NCBI GenBank assembly: GCA_963210315.1
Contig: OY723258.1
Span: 682,001 to 746,000, forward strand
From: Rhynchopus euleeides
Lineage: Eukaryota > Euglenozoa > Diplonemea > Diplonemida > Diplonemidae
Direction of reading: 5' to 3'
Length of the DNA stretch: 64,000 nt
Part shown: one piece after another, positions 1 through 9,656 of the stretch
Numbering within the stretch: the stretch's first letter is position 1
Layout of the letters: every line of letters starts with the position of its first letter
Program-made: the position numbers and the translations under genes
The notes under the pieces: generated by a model
Told to the model about the DNA's origin: nothing
Databases searched by the model: none
Seen by the model: the letters and a program-made list of their open reading frames with translations, nothing else

Positions 1-1747
1 GGGACACGCTACGGTTGGGCGGCTACAAAGCCAACATCTTTTCTCGCCATGCCAGAGGACATCCACTCGCAGTTCAGCAACAACGATGTGGAGTGATGAC
101 CTGGCCCCGTATTCCCTACACTGCGTCATACCTGCAGCAGGTTGGCGGGCAGGCGTGCGGTGCGGTACCCGTCCCAGAAGGACAGCGCCGTCGACAGGGT
201 GGGTGCCGGAACACCGCACTGCGCCGCCTCGGCAACCACGTCACGCCACGCACCCTCGCACTCGCTCACCTTCTGCTTGAACCAGTCATCCACCAGCAGC
301 GACTCCAGGTTGGGCGTCGACTCGAACGCCTCCTTGATCTTCCCGAGGAAGGTGCCTGCAGGGGGGTTGGGTGCATAAAGGGCCGCCACAGCACAGCACA
401 ACACAACACAACACATGATGATGCAAGCCACACTGAAGCCATACTCCGGATGATGCAACCCCCACGCCACATCAGGGCGATGCCGCCGTAGTTGAGGGTC
501 CAGCCGTGCTCCTCAGCCGCCTGGCGCAGAAGCATGAGCCCCTGTGCGTAGGAGACGATCTTCGCAGCGAGCAGCGCCTTGCCCAGCTTCTCCACGAAGG
601 CCGCCTTGTCGCCGGTGAAGGTCTTCGTGGCGACAGGCTTGATGTGCTCCGAGGCACGCACACGCTCGTCCTTCAGGGCGCTGAGGCAGCGCGAGTACAC
701 GCTCTCGCCGATCAGGGTCAGGGGGATGCCCAGCTCCAGCGACTCCACAGCGGTCCACTTGCCGGTGCCCTTCTGCCCGGCAGTGTCGCGGATCTTCTCG
801 ACAAGCGCCTCACCGTCCTTCTCGTAGGCAAGGATGTCCGCCGTGATCTCAATCAGGTAGGACTCCAGGTCGGTCTTGTTGTAGTCCGCGAAGACCTTCG
901 CCATCTCCTTGGGGGTCATGCCCAGCACCTCGCGCATGATGTGGTAGACCTCGCAGATGACCTGCATGTCGCCGTACTCAATGCCGTTGTGCACCATCTT
1001 GACGTAGTGCCCTGCGCCGTCCTGCCCAACCCAGTCACAGCAGGGCTCGTCGTTCACCTTGGCGCAGATCGCCTGGAAGATGGGGCGCACGTGGGACCAC
1101 GCGTCCTGCGCACCGCCGGGCATGATGGAGGGGCCGTACCGTGCACCCTCCTCCCCACCGCTGACGCCCGCCCCGATGAAGAACAGGCCGCGCTTGCCCA
1201 GGTTCTTCGTGCGGCGGATGGAGTCGGGGAAGTGGGAGTTGCCACCGTCGATCACGATGTCACCCGCCTCCAGGAAGGGGATCAGCTGGTCGATGAAGTC
1301 GTCGACGGGCTGCCCGGCCTTCACCATCAGCATGACCTTGCGGGGGCGCTTCAGGCGGCGGCACATGTCCTCCGTGGAGGTCGCCCCGACAACGTTGGCG
1401 ACGCCCTTTGCCGCGCCGTTGTTGACAAACTCGTCCACCTTGTCCTTGCTGCGGTTCCAGGCAATCACCTTGTACCCCTTGTCCGCCATGTTCAGAATCA
1501 GGTTCTGCCCCATCACCGCCATCCCGATAAGCGCGATGTCGCCATCAGCACCCTCGGTGCTGGTCGAGGCCTTGGACCCCAGCTGGATCCGCTTTGCCTT
1601 GGCATCCTCCAGCGCATGCCCGAGGGCAGACCAGATGTCCTTCGTGGAGTGGATCTCCTGGCTGGCGCTCGCAAGCATGTCATTGACAATGCTGTCCAGG
1701 TTGTGCTCCTTGTAAAACGCCTTCAGCTCGGTCTCATCAAGCGACAT
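1..1747 (-). CDS. PGD: 6-phosphogluconate dehydrogenase (decarboxylating), 3' end outside the window
   Basis: This enzyme oxidises 6-phosphogluconate to ribulose 5-phosphate and CO2, making NADPH in the pentose phosphate pathway. The NADP-binding Rossmann start IALIGMAVMGQN, the family signature VIDGGNSHFPDS and the catalytic stretch HYVKMVHNGIEYGD (Lys and Glu) are all present. Exons on the minus strand are 1747-445 and 355-132. The first intron (444-356, GTATGG...CTGCAG) restores the family reading RGGCIIRSTFLGKIKEAF. A second 5' splice site (GTATGA) lies at 131, after LPANLLQ, so the last dozen or so residues are encoded beyond position 1. Start 1747 was chosen because a CTGCAG acceptor-like site ends at 1773, 25 nt upstream. 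An in-frame ATG at 1966 would add 73 Arg/Ser-rich residues that could be a targeting peptide. About 70 residues precede the Rossmann fold even from 1747, which is longer than usual. Enzyme identity is certain; the start is not. Confidence 0.95.
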
Positions 1748-3624
1748 CTTGCCCTGAGAGTTCTCCCGTGTGCTGCAGGCTCTGAAGGCGGTGTGTGGTG
1801 TGTGGGTGCGCAGCTGGCCTGGTGGGGGGGGAACAGAACTGGAGCTGCGCCACTGCGACGCCACGCCGTTCCGCAGAAGCGACGCCGCCCCAGAGCAGAG
1901 GGCGGCAGAGCGGCAGGGGGCAGACACACCCATCCTGTCGATAGACAGGCATGCCCTGAGCACCATGGCGGCCTTGCCCGGGCCACCTTCCCTTGTTTCG
2001 GGTTGAATGGGGTGGTAGCAGTGTTGGGTGGGAAGGAGGGGGTCGGGGTGTGTGTGTGATTGTCAAACAAAGGTAACGTCAGTCCCCCAGCACCCTCGAG
2101 CGTATATGGATACGAGGTGGTGGGGGGGAGGGGGAGGGGGGTGGGGGTGGTGGCGGGGCAGGCATGTTCAGTTGTTCGCATACTCTCGCGTGAGCGGGGA
2201 TGGTGCGGGAGGGGGAGGGGGTGAGTTTGACGCACACAACCTGGGCCTGCTGTATAAAAGAAAATTATCGTGGGCTCCGTCCACCCGCCCCCCTCCCGCC
2301 CTGGTGGAGGTTGTGTGTGGAAGCGCCAGACACATCGCAAAGAGACAGAGGTGGGGGGAAAAAAGGGATTGCCATGTTTTTTTTCTTTGGGGATCTCCGC
2401 TGGTCGTTATCCTTCGTCAATCTTCGTCGGTTTTCAGCCAATTCAACTGGAAATGCATTAAAACGCACTGACGACCACCCCGTAGCGAAGACCCCCTTTG
2501 TGATTTATTCGAGGGGAAAACTCAGATCCGGAGTCCACGCAGTACTCCTCCCACCACCCTCACCCTCTTTGTCTCTCTTTGTGCATTACTTTGGCTGCAT
2601 AATGCAGGAGGACAAGGGGAACAGGGTTTTCTTTTTCTCCCAACAAGGTACTTGTCAGGCGGAAATGCAGCGATAGGGGAAGTGCTAGGTGCTTGCCGTC
2701 ACACACAGTCTTATGCGCCTGCCAATCACACACCAACACTTCCGCAGGCAAAATTTTCTGTGTGTGTCGTGCGATCAACGAAAAACTTTTCTCGTTTACC
2801 TTTCGTATTTCTTCACGAATGATCCTGCACGACTCCAGCTATATTTTCGGCATTACGACCAGCCCTGACGTGCGAGATGATCACCGGGAGGTGACATACA
2901 CAAGGGCCGCCGGAAGGCGGTGCACTCCAATGGCAGAGACCGGGTCGCAGATCGCCTCAGAACCCATAAAAATAGCTTTTTAGACAGCCGCCAGCCATAA
3001 GCGATGCTTCTAGCTGCTCCATTGGGCACCCTGTCTTCTGAAATCAAGACCAGAGGCGGTAGTCTGTCTGTTTTTCGGGCGGGTTGAAAAAAATGCCCTA
3101 TTTCAGTGGCTTCCAACAACAGGCACTGTGGTGGGACTGCTGGAAGACACAGCATACCTGACACACAGCCAGAAGGCGGTGCAGTGTATACAATGAGAAG
3201 GTCACCCCCAACCGCCCAGACGCTGGCATTTATAAGATCCTGGAGGGCCTTCGCTCAGAACTGCGTAATAGTGAGCGCCCCACACCCCGCACCCCACTCG
3301 TTGGGCAAGTAACACCCCACCCCCTCCCCCCCGAGTTGTGGCGGCAACACCTCAGCGGCTGCTGACTTTGTGGTTTTGCTGTGAATGCAAGGCGCGAGTC
3401 TTTCCACACATGGAAGTGTGCTGAAAAAAAATATGCCTAAAGCTCGCCTGGGGATGACTTCAGGACCATTGGCAGTTGTCTACATGATTCCGGGAAAGTA
3501 ATACGATTGGTTGAACGAACAAAGGTGTAAGTTGTAACTGTGTAAATACGGCCCCACCCTCTGGAACAAGAGCAACAGTATCTGTGACAGCGGAAGACAG
3601 AGGTAGCTGGGTGGATTATGAACC
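1748..3624. other. Intergenic region between PGD and the cyclase gene
   Basis: No convincing gene. The stretch holds G-rich low-complexity sequence (about 2118-2160 and 2200-2225) and one short TIR element at 2389-2496, annotated separately. Small open frames here have no recognisable motif and biased composition. Confidence 0.6.
2389..2496. mobile_element. Short TIR element (MITE-like), copy A, 108 bp
   Basis: The left end reads GGGGATCTCCGCTGG and the right end CCGTAGCGAAGACCCCC, an imperfect inverted pair. Copy B at 40513-40620 has the same length and is nearly identical throughout, including the interior blocks GTTTTCAGC and AAACGCACTGACGA. The element is flanked by TTT on both sides, a likely 3-bp target duplication. 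It has no coding capacity, so it would depend on a transposase elsewhere. Confidence 0.75.
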
Positions 3625-6600
3625 CTACAAGACAAGGTCGGTTCGAAGGTGATTGTTGTACTTCAACAACTCTGCGACAGAGAGCAGGGTCGTGTCGCCC
3701 TTGCACCTCTCCAGTATCGCGCCATAGTCGGAGTTTTCAAACGCCTGTGCGTAGGCTTCAGACCAGTTCCAGGAAACGTGAAACTCAGACTCAACCTTCC
3801 GCATATCCCAGTCATCCAGAACGCCATCCAGCTCGCTGCGCACTTCAAACACAGATATCACGACCGGCGACCCCCGCACCTCCCACGTGTCGATGGGTCG
3901 GCACATGCGGCCCTCCACCTCTTGAGGCTTGAAGCGCGACCCTGTCGCAGAGGCGAACAGCGTCAGGGTCTTCAGGTGTATAGCCGCATCGCACAGATGC
4001 CCGCAGAGGTTCAGGCAGGGGCCGAACACCGTGATGTAACGCGCAGAGGCATTCCCGGTACTGCCGTACAGCACGGGACCCGTGGCGATGCCCAGAGCGT
4101 AGGCCCTCCGCCCCTTGCCCTGCGTGCTGCGCAGCATTCGCGACAGCCTGAAGGCGGACTCCGTGTGGTATGTGATGGCGCGCGCTGCATTCCACGTCGC
4201 GTACACCGAACACCCCACGATGCACAGCACACTGCCTTCCGTGCGCTCAATGAAGGCGAGGGCCCGGAGGATCTGCTCGTTGATCCCCGACGCGTCGATC
4301 ACCTCGGGGTTTATGTCCATCAGCGGGATGTGCATCTTCACAACACTCGCACTGCTTTTGCGCTGCATCCTCTGCGAGCTTTTGGAGGCGATTGGGGTGA
4401 TGCTGCCCGACGAGTCGCCCGACATATCGCTCGAGTTTGACGCGTTGCTCTTCCTGCTGCACGTGTCGGTGTTCATCCCCCGGAGCGGGTTCAGATCAGG
4501 GATACTCCGCCGGCTGACCCTCTGGTGCAGCAGCTGCGACGACACATACTCCGCCCTTCCGGAGAGCCCCCGCGGCAGCAGCACGTAGAGATGCACCGTG
4601 CCATCCACCCCTCGCAGCTCCACCTCCGGCAGCAGGAATGTGAGGGGCTTCCCGAGCACAATGTATTCGCGCGACACGACAACATCGCGGTATGCCGCCT
4701 CGCCGTGCGCCGTGACAGCCTCCTCCTCTAGCACCTCCTCCAAGACCTCCGCTGTCACGGTGACCGCCCCGCTGATGCCGACCGCTTCCACCCTCGCCGC
4801 CTTATTGACTGTGCTGCCGAAGTAGTCATAACGGTGTGTCACCGCATTGTAGTCCAGATCCACCTCCCCAAAGTTAATCCCAATCCGCAGGCGAAGCCCT
4901 GCCCACTGCTGCTCGGCGACCCGCTTGCACAGCGAGAGCTCCAGCAGGGGATCCGGCCAGTCCGCTTCGTACATATTCTGCTGCACCTCCAGAGCGAAAC
5001 GGCAGGCGCTCGACGCCTTTTTGAAGGCAACCATGTAGGAGTCCCCAATGGTCTTCACCTCATACCCGCCGAAGCGGTCCATATTCTCGCGGATCACCTG
5101 GTTGTGCGTTTTCAGGGCGGCGCGCATTCCCTCAGGGCTCTGCTCCCACATCATGGTGGAGCTCTGTATGTCTGTGAAGACAATCGCCGCAACCTGCGTC
5201 GAGGCCCCGGGAGGCCCCTCAGGATTCTTCTGCGGCTCACGCTTGACCCAACCGACCTGCTTCTCGAATAGTGCCTGTGGGAGGAATGGGCGGTAACTCC
5301 CTAAGTTCTCCAGCAAGAGGAACATGCTGCGGTATATCGTGTTCAGCTCTGAGATGAAAGACTGCTGCTCCGGCATGGTTCGGATGGACATTACGGCGGC
5401 CTCCTTCATGATGCATGCGACGGAGGCGAATGGGCGTGTCAGCGCGTCGTTGAGGAAGAGGAATATGAGGACCGAACCGAAGCTGACGAGTGTGATGATC
5501 GCGATTGTTTCATATGCCTTCTGGTTGAGGGTGTTCCAGTTGTCCTGCGCATGCGCCGCGAAGTTCAGCGAGGCGGTCTGCATGTTGGAGTCAACCTCCT
5601 GCATGATTGAAGCCCGAGGGGTGAGCACCGCAACCGCCCACCGCACCCCGACATGGAGCGAGTCGGACCGGGAGAAGGTCCCAATCTGCCCAATCCAACG
5701 CCTCTCCTCGACTGTCTCGCGCAGGATCAGGTGGTGCGGCTGCACACCTTCGAACATCTCCTCACTCCCGATGGATCGGTTGAGAAACAGCAGCTCCGAC
5801 ACCCTCCCTGCAAACCCCCTCCCCACCACATACGGGTAGAAAGAAGCTTCATCCTCAGCCGGGCCATACGACACTGTCGCATGCGGTGCCCCATTGAGGT
5901 ATACAGAGCAGTTTCGAAGCGCTCTCACGGACACCGTGATGGTGGTCCATTCGCCGGGCGGGATTCCCTTCCTGAATGGAGGCGTCTCGCATACATAGGA
6001 TGATGACCCGATGCGAAACCTGCCATCGGCGTACAGGGCATATGCCAGCGGCCCTCCGGCAAGTTCCCCAAAGATGACCCCAACAGAAGACGTGGCACCA
6101 CCGGCAGAGGGGAGAGGCTTCACCCTGGTGTAGAGTGTGAAATCCACATTGGCGACAAGGCTGGGATGGAGGATGCATTCGTCACGGCTCCTCTGCGGGT
6201 AGTAGCTTGCGACACACTCTGTGTCGTCTGTGAGGCGGATTGTCTTGGAGAAATATGGGTTGGAGCTCCTCCATGGGTGAGAAGGCCTTGATACCCGCGT
6301 CCCCTGCACAATACCCGCGTCGGTTGTCAGGTTTTTATAGATGTACACAACATTCCTCCCGGTAAACTCCATGACATCGGCACCCATCTCCTTGTCGAAC
6401 ACAGTGCACTGCGGGGTGTGGCACAGCGAGCCCCCTTCGCCCTCCACCATCTCGACCGACACACGGTTTGCCGAGAGATCCCGCCCCTCCCGTGTCACCG
6501 GGTCAACCCCGAGGAGGAGCGTGGTGAACAGCGGCAGCTTCTCATGCATCTCCCTCTGGTCGAAATCGAGGGGAAACAGGGAGGGCTCGGGTGCCCCTGC

Positions 6601-9255
6601 TCCGGAGCGGAGCCACTCACCGAGTGGCTTGCCCTGGAGCTCCGCCTTGAGGGCGACGTGGAGGCCGCTGAGCTCGAGAGATGCGAGGTGGCGGAGGGGA
6701 AGCAGCTTCCTGGCGTTTGTCAGCCAAACCCCCCGGTAGTTCATCACGGTGGTGGAGGTGTGTACCCCGGATGCGGCGATTGAATTCTCGGTGTCGATGT
6801 CGAACATCACGACCTCCATCTGCGACGTGTCCTTCTGTTTCACCGCATCGCGGAGGACCTGCGAAAGGTCATCAACCTCCAGCCACGCCTCCGCAACCCC
6901 AAGATACTCCCTATTCCTTGAATACACCGGGGTGTAAACAGAGAGGGGCTGTGTCGGAAACCCTTCCGGCCCGTCAAACGGCTTCTCAACGTGATCCGCA
7001 ACCCTCCACGTCATGAATTTGTCAGGGACTCCGCGGGTCATCTTGTGCACATCCTCCTTGGATCCGTGCACCATTCCGAGGCGGGTCATCCCTGTCGCCA
7101 GGGCAACCGCCAGAAACTCGTTGAGCTGCGTGCCAGGGTTGTAGATGTATGTGATGATCCCATAGAGGGTCCCGTTGTTCGTCACAGAGACATGGGGGAT
7201 CCCGTCGCCTCTCTCGGCATCGCTCCGATCATCTGTCTTGGAAGCGCTCTGGAAGAAGAATGAGTTGGGGGATGTGACGGACGTGACATAGCCCGCCCCT
7301 TCGGCAAGGGACATCTGGTGCGCATCGACGATGCAGGGGTAGGCGGCGTTCATCGAAACCCAAGATGTGTTGCAGTCGCGGAAGCAGGTAGCGCTCTGAA
7401 GAGCGGTCCGCTCCCCCTGGAGCAGGAGGGAGAGGATCATCTGTGATATCGACCCGATCATCTGGATATGCAGCTTCGCCGCAATGATGTTGACGCTGTC
7501 CACCGCGGAGATGTATATCAAATCCCGGGTGAGCTCGCCGTGCGATATGGCAGTCTCCGCCACGTCTCTCCCTGCGGTGTACGTCAGCCCAAAAACAGTC
7601 CCAGCAACCATGAGGAAGAAGGCGAGGCTTATCACGGCGCTCGCCACGCCGAGCGGGATCTGCAGCTGGTTCCCAAATCTGTCTGCCTTCTGCGCGCTCT
7701 GCCACGTGTGGACGAGCTTGCCCGCAACCGCGAAGACAACAGCAACAGAGCCTGACAGCCCCATGACAAACCGTGTGGTAAACTGGAGGCCAGGCTCACC
7801 GGCAGCCGCATTCGCCTTCACACGAAATGGCTCCTTCACGACGGATTCCGCGGCAGGCTGAGGTGGTGGCCCCTCCAGGAATATGCCAGACACCCGCACC
7901 CCGGCAGCCTCAGGAACCCCGCGCTGTTTAGCCACTTCGAGGAACACCGATGTGTCATTCACAGACATGCTGTGCAGGGGGACGTTGATCAGGAACGAAG
8001 GCCCCTCGATGCTCGGAGCGGTGTCCCGCTGCAGGTCTGCGAGGATGATGACACCCGCAACACCCGCGGCAGAGGCGTAGCGCACCGCATGGTACGCCAG
8101 GCACCTCTGGGGGTATGGCAGCACGACAATCCTCCCCTTCACTGCGGCGTAGGTCGACCGGGCGCAGAGATCCGAATCGAGGCTGAGGAGGAGGAGGTCG
8201 GCAGCCTTGCCCAGGCCTGTCGTGCTCCAGAGGTGGTTGGCCCTGCGGCGTGGGTGCAGCGGGGAACCCCAGAGGCACATTGTCAGCAGCGCGTCGCCTT
8301 CCCGCGACTCCGCTGCAGGCAAGCCGAAGGCTATCTTGCAGCGGGAGCAGAGCCTGTCGGATTCATCCTGCATGGCGTTGCATTTGTTGATAAGGTGTGG
8401 CGTCGGGCAGCCCTCTACGTCCATCACATCCCTGTGCTCCTCCAGCTGTGCGGCGGGCACCGCCCTCGAGCAGGCGAAGTTGAGTGTCCCCCGGAGCGCC
8501 CCGTTCCGCGCATACTCCATCAGCGGGTATCCCTCTTGCGAAGAGGCGAACCCAATGGGCAGCCCCTCCAGCCCTGTCCTGTCGCCCACCATCACAGTTT
8601 CCTGGAGGGCGAGCTGTTCGGAAAAGAAGGAGTTGACTACGACGACAGCGGCAGCACCTGCCGACTTGGCGTGGCGGAATTTTGAGAAAAACCAGCAGCC
8701 CCCTCGGCTGACGATGTGGAGTGAGCCGTTCAGCTGAATCCCGGTGTAGTCGTCGGGGGTGCAGCCGACCTCTGCCTCAGGAGGCAGGGTGGTGATCGTC
8801 ATCTCACGCCCGTTCATCGGGTGGAGGGAATCGAGCTGTGCGGACGGGTCGTAGGGGTCGAGACTCTCCGTCCTCAAACACATCACATATCCCCTGAGGT
8901 GTGCAGGGTGCGTCACCTCGACATGATAGGGACATGTGAGGATGCAGGTCGACGCAGTGTCGGTGTGTGCCTTGCTGCATATGTCAGCCGCGACGATCAC
9001 CTCGTCGATTGTATCTGCGTCGGGGTATTCGAAGATAAAATCGTACCAGCTGCGCCCGAAGTTGGAGCCAGAGCCTATCTTCAGCCAGCAGGAGGCCAGC
9101 CCAGTGAAGCACTGCAGGTCACCCGCAGAGGCGCGCGAGGGGAGCATGGCGACGCAGCCCAACAAAGCGAGGGTCACAGCCAGAGGGAGGCATCTTGATG
9201 CAGTGTGGACCCCGAACATGCCTGCGCTCACTCCAGGTCGGCAGCGCTGCAGCAT
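3625..9255 (-). CDS. Receptor-type adenylate/guanylate cyclase with PA and laminin-G-like domains
   Basis: This 1,876-residue protein is a predicted surface cyclase making cAMP or cGMP. A signal peptide covers about 1-45. Two PA-like domains follow (about 150-265 and 335-450), then two membrane segments (490-512 and 533-557), a large sensor-like region, and a laminin-G/ConA-like domain (about 1035-1175). A third membrane segment (1250-1268) precedes the catalytic domain (about 1350-1510). That domain keeps both metal aspartates, D1362 in FTDIQSS and D1405 in KTIGDSYM, plus K1401 and the NKAARVE motif. It resembles kinetoplastid receptor cyclases. A second, degenerate cyclase-like domain (about 1640-1805) keeps GIATGPVLYGSTG and a YITVFG stretch but lacks the metal-binding FTD motif; a Ser-rich linker separates the two. 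The start at 9255 is an ATG; the Met at 9219 would shorten the signal peptide. No intron is evident. Substrate (ATP or GTP) cannot be settled by eye. Confidence 0.9.
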   Translation of the reverse strand: MLQRCRPGVSAGMFGVHTASRCLPLAVTLALLGCVAMLPSRASAGDLQCFTGLASCWLKIGSGSNFGRSWYDFIFEYPDADTIDEVIVAADICSKAHTDTASTCILTCPYHVEVTHPAHLRGYVMCLRTESLDPYDPSAQLDSLHPMNGREMTITTLPPEAEVGCTPDDYTGIQLNGSLHIVSRGGCWFFSKFRHAKSAGAAAVVVVNSFFSEQLALQETVMVGDRTGLEGLPIGFASSQEGYPLMEYARNGALRGTLNFACSRAVPAAQLEEHRDVMDVEGCPTPHLINKCNAMQDESDRLCSRCKIAFGLPAAESREGDALLTMCLWGSPLHPRRRANHLWSTTGLGKAADLLLLSLDSDLCARSTYAAVKGRIVVLPYPQRCLAYHAVRYASAAGVAGVIILADLQRDTAPSIEGPSFLINVPLHSMSVNDTSVFLEVAKQRGVPEAAGVRVSGIFLEGPPPQPAAESVVKEPFRVKANAAAGEPGLQFTTRFVMGLSGSVAVVFAVAGKLVHTWQSAQKADRFGNQLQIPLGVASAVISLAFFLMVAGTVFGLTYTAGRDVAETAISHGELTRDLIYISAVDSVNIIAAKLHIQMIGSISQMILSLLLQGERTALQSATCFRDCNTSWVSMNAAYPCIVDAHQMSLAEGAGYVTSVTSPNSFFFQSASKTDDRSDAERGDGIPHVSVTNNGTLYGIITYIYNPGTQLNEFLAVALATGMTRLGMVHGSKEDVHKMTRGVPDKFMTWRVADHVEKPFDGPEGFPTQPLSVYTPVYSRNREYLGVAEAWLEVDDLSQVLRDAVKQKDTSQMEVVMFDIDTENSIAASGVHTSTTVMNYRGVWLTNARKLLPLRHLASLELSGLHVALKAELQGKPLGEWLRSGAGAPEPSLFPLDFDQREMHEKLPLFTTLLLGVDPVTREGRDLSANRVSVEMVEGEGGSLCHTPQCTVFDKEMGADVMEFTGRNVVYIYKNLTTDAGIVQGTRVSRPSHPWRSSNPYFSKTIRLTDDTECVASYYPQRSRDECILHPSLVANVDFTLYTRVKPLPSAGGATSSVGVIFGELAGGPLAYALYADGRFRIGSSSYVCETPPFRKGIPPGEWTTITVSVRALRNCSVYLNGAPHATVSYGPAEDEASFYPYVVGRGFAGRVSELLFLNRSIGSEEMFEGVQPHHLILRETVEERRWIGQIGTFSRSDSLHVGVRWAVAVLTPRASIMQEVDSNMQTASLNFAAHAQDNWNTLNQKAYETIAIITLVSFGSVLIFLFLNDALTRPFASVACIMKEAAVMSIRTMPEQQSFISELNTIYRSMFLLLENLGSYRPFLPQALFEKQVGWVKREPQKNPEGPPGASTQVAAIVFTDIQSSTMMWEQSPEGMRAALKTHNQVIRENMDRFGGYEVKTIGDSYMVAFKKASSACRFALEVQQNMYEADWPDPLLELSLCKRVAEQQWAGLRLRIGINFGEVDLDYNAVTHRYDYFGSTVNKAARVEAVGISGAVTVTAEVLEEVLEEEAVTAHGEAAYRDVVVSREYIVLGKPLTFLLPEVELRGVDGTVHLYVLLPRGLSGRAEYVSSQLLHQRVSRRSIPDLNPLRGMNTDTCSRKSNASNSSDMSGDSSGSITPIASKSSQRMQRKSSASVVKMHIPLMDINPEVIDASGINEQILRALAFIERTEGSVLCIVGCSVYATWNAARAITYHTESAFRLSRMLRSTQGKGRRAYALGIATGPVLYGSTGNASARYITVFGPCLNLCGHLCDAAIHLKTLTLFASATGSRFKPQEVEGRMCRPIDTWEVRGSPVVISVFEVRSELDGVLDDWDMRKVESEFHVSWNWSEAYAQAFENSDYGAILERCKGDTTLLSVAELLKYNNHLRTDLVL

Positions 9256-9656
9256 TTTTCACTCGCAGGGAGGGGTGGGCCGAGAGGGGATGGGGTGGGG
9301 GTGGGCGATGGGCGTGGGTGGGCGGGCGTTGAACGAAAGAGGGACGAAAGAGGGAATAGGGCCTTCCCCCTTGCCCTTGGGCTGCGCTTCTCTGGGGGCA
9401 ATTTGATTGGTTTTTTATTACTGCCAGTAGATTCCGAAGGTTGCCCCGGGCAGATCATGCACCCTCAACCATACAGACGTGGCGGCCCTTGTCGCTTAGC
9501 GCAGTGGAGGGCGCGCCAAGCCCAAGTCGACTCTGAGACAACTGCAGGCACCCCAGGATGCGCGCAGTGCGATTGTGTCCCCCCCTCTTTGCTAGAACAG
9601 TGTAGGCCACACCGGGGGGGGGGGGGGGCACGTCCGCACACACACACACACACACA
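9256..9656. other. Spacer upstream of the cyclase, with poly-G run and (AC)n
   Basis: No gene seen. It contains a 15-base G run (9614-9628) and an (AC)n microsatellite (about 9637-9655) that leads straight into the first unit of the tandem array. Confidence 0.6.

Noticed and set aside
506-2059. 517-codon plus-strand frame
   Set aside because: Antisense shadow of the PGD gene; no domain, and the minus strand encodes an unmistakable enzyme.
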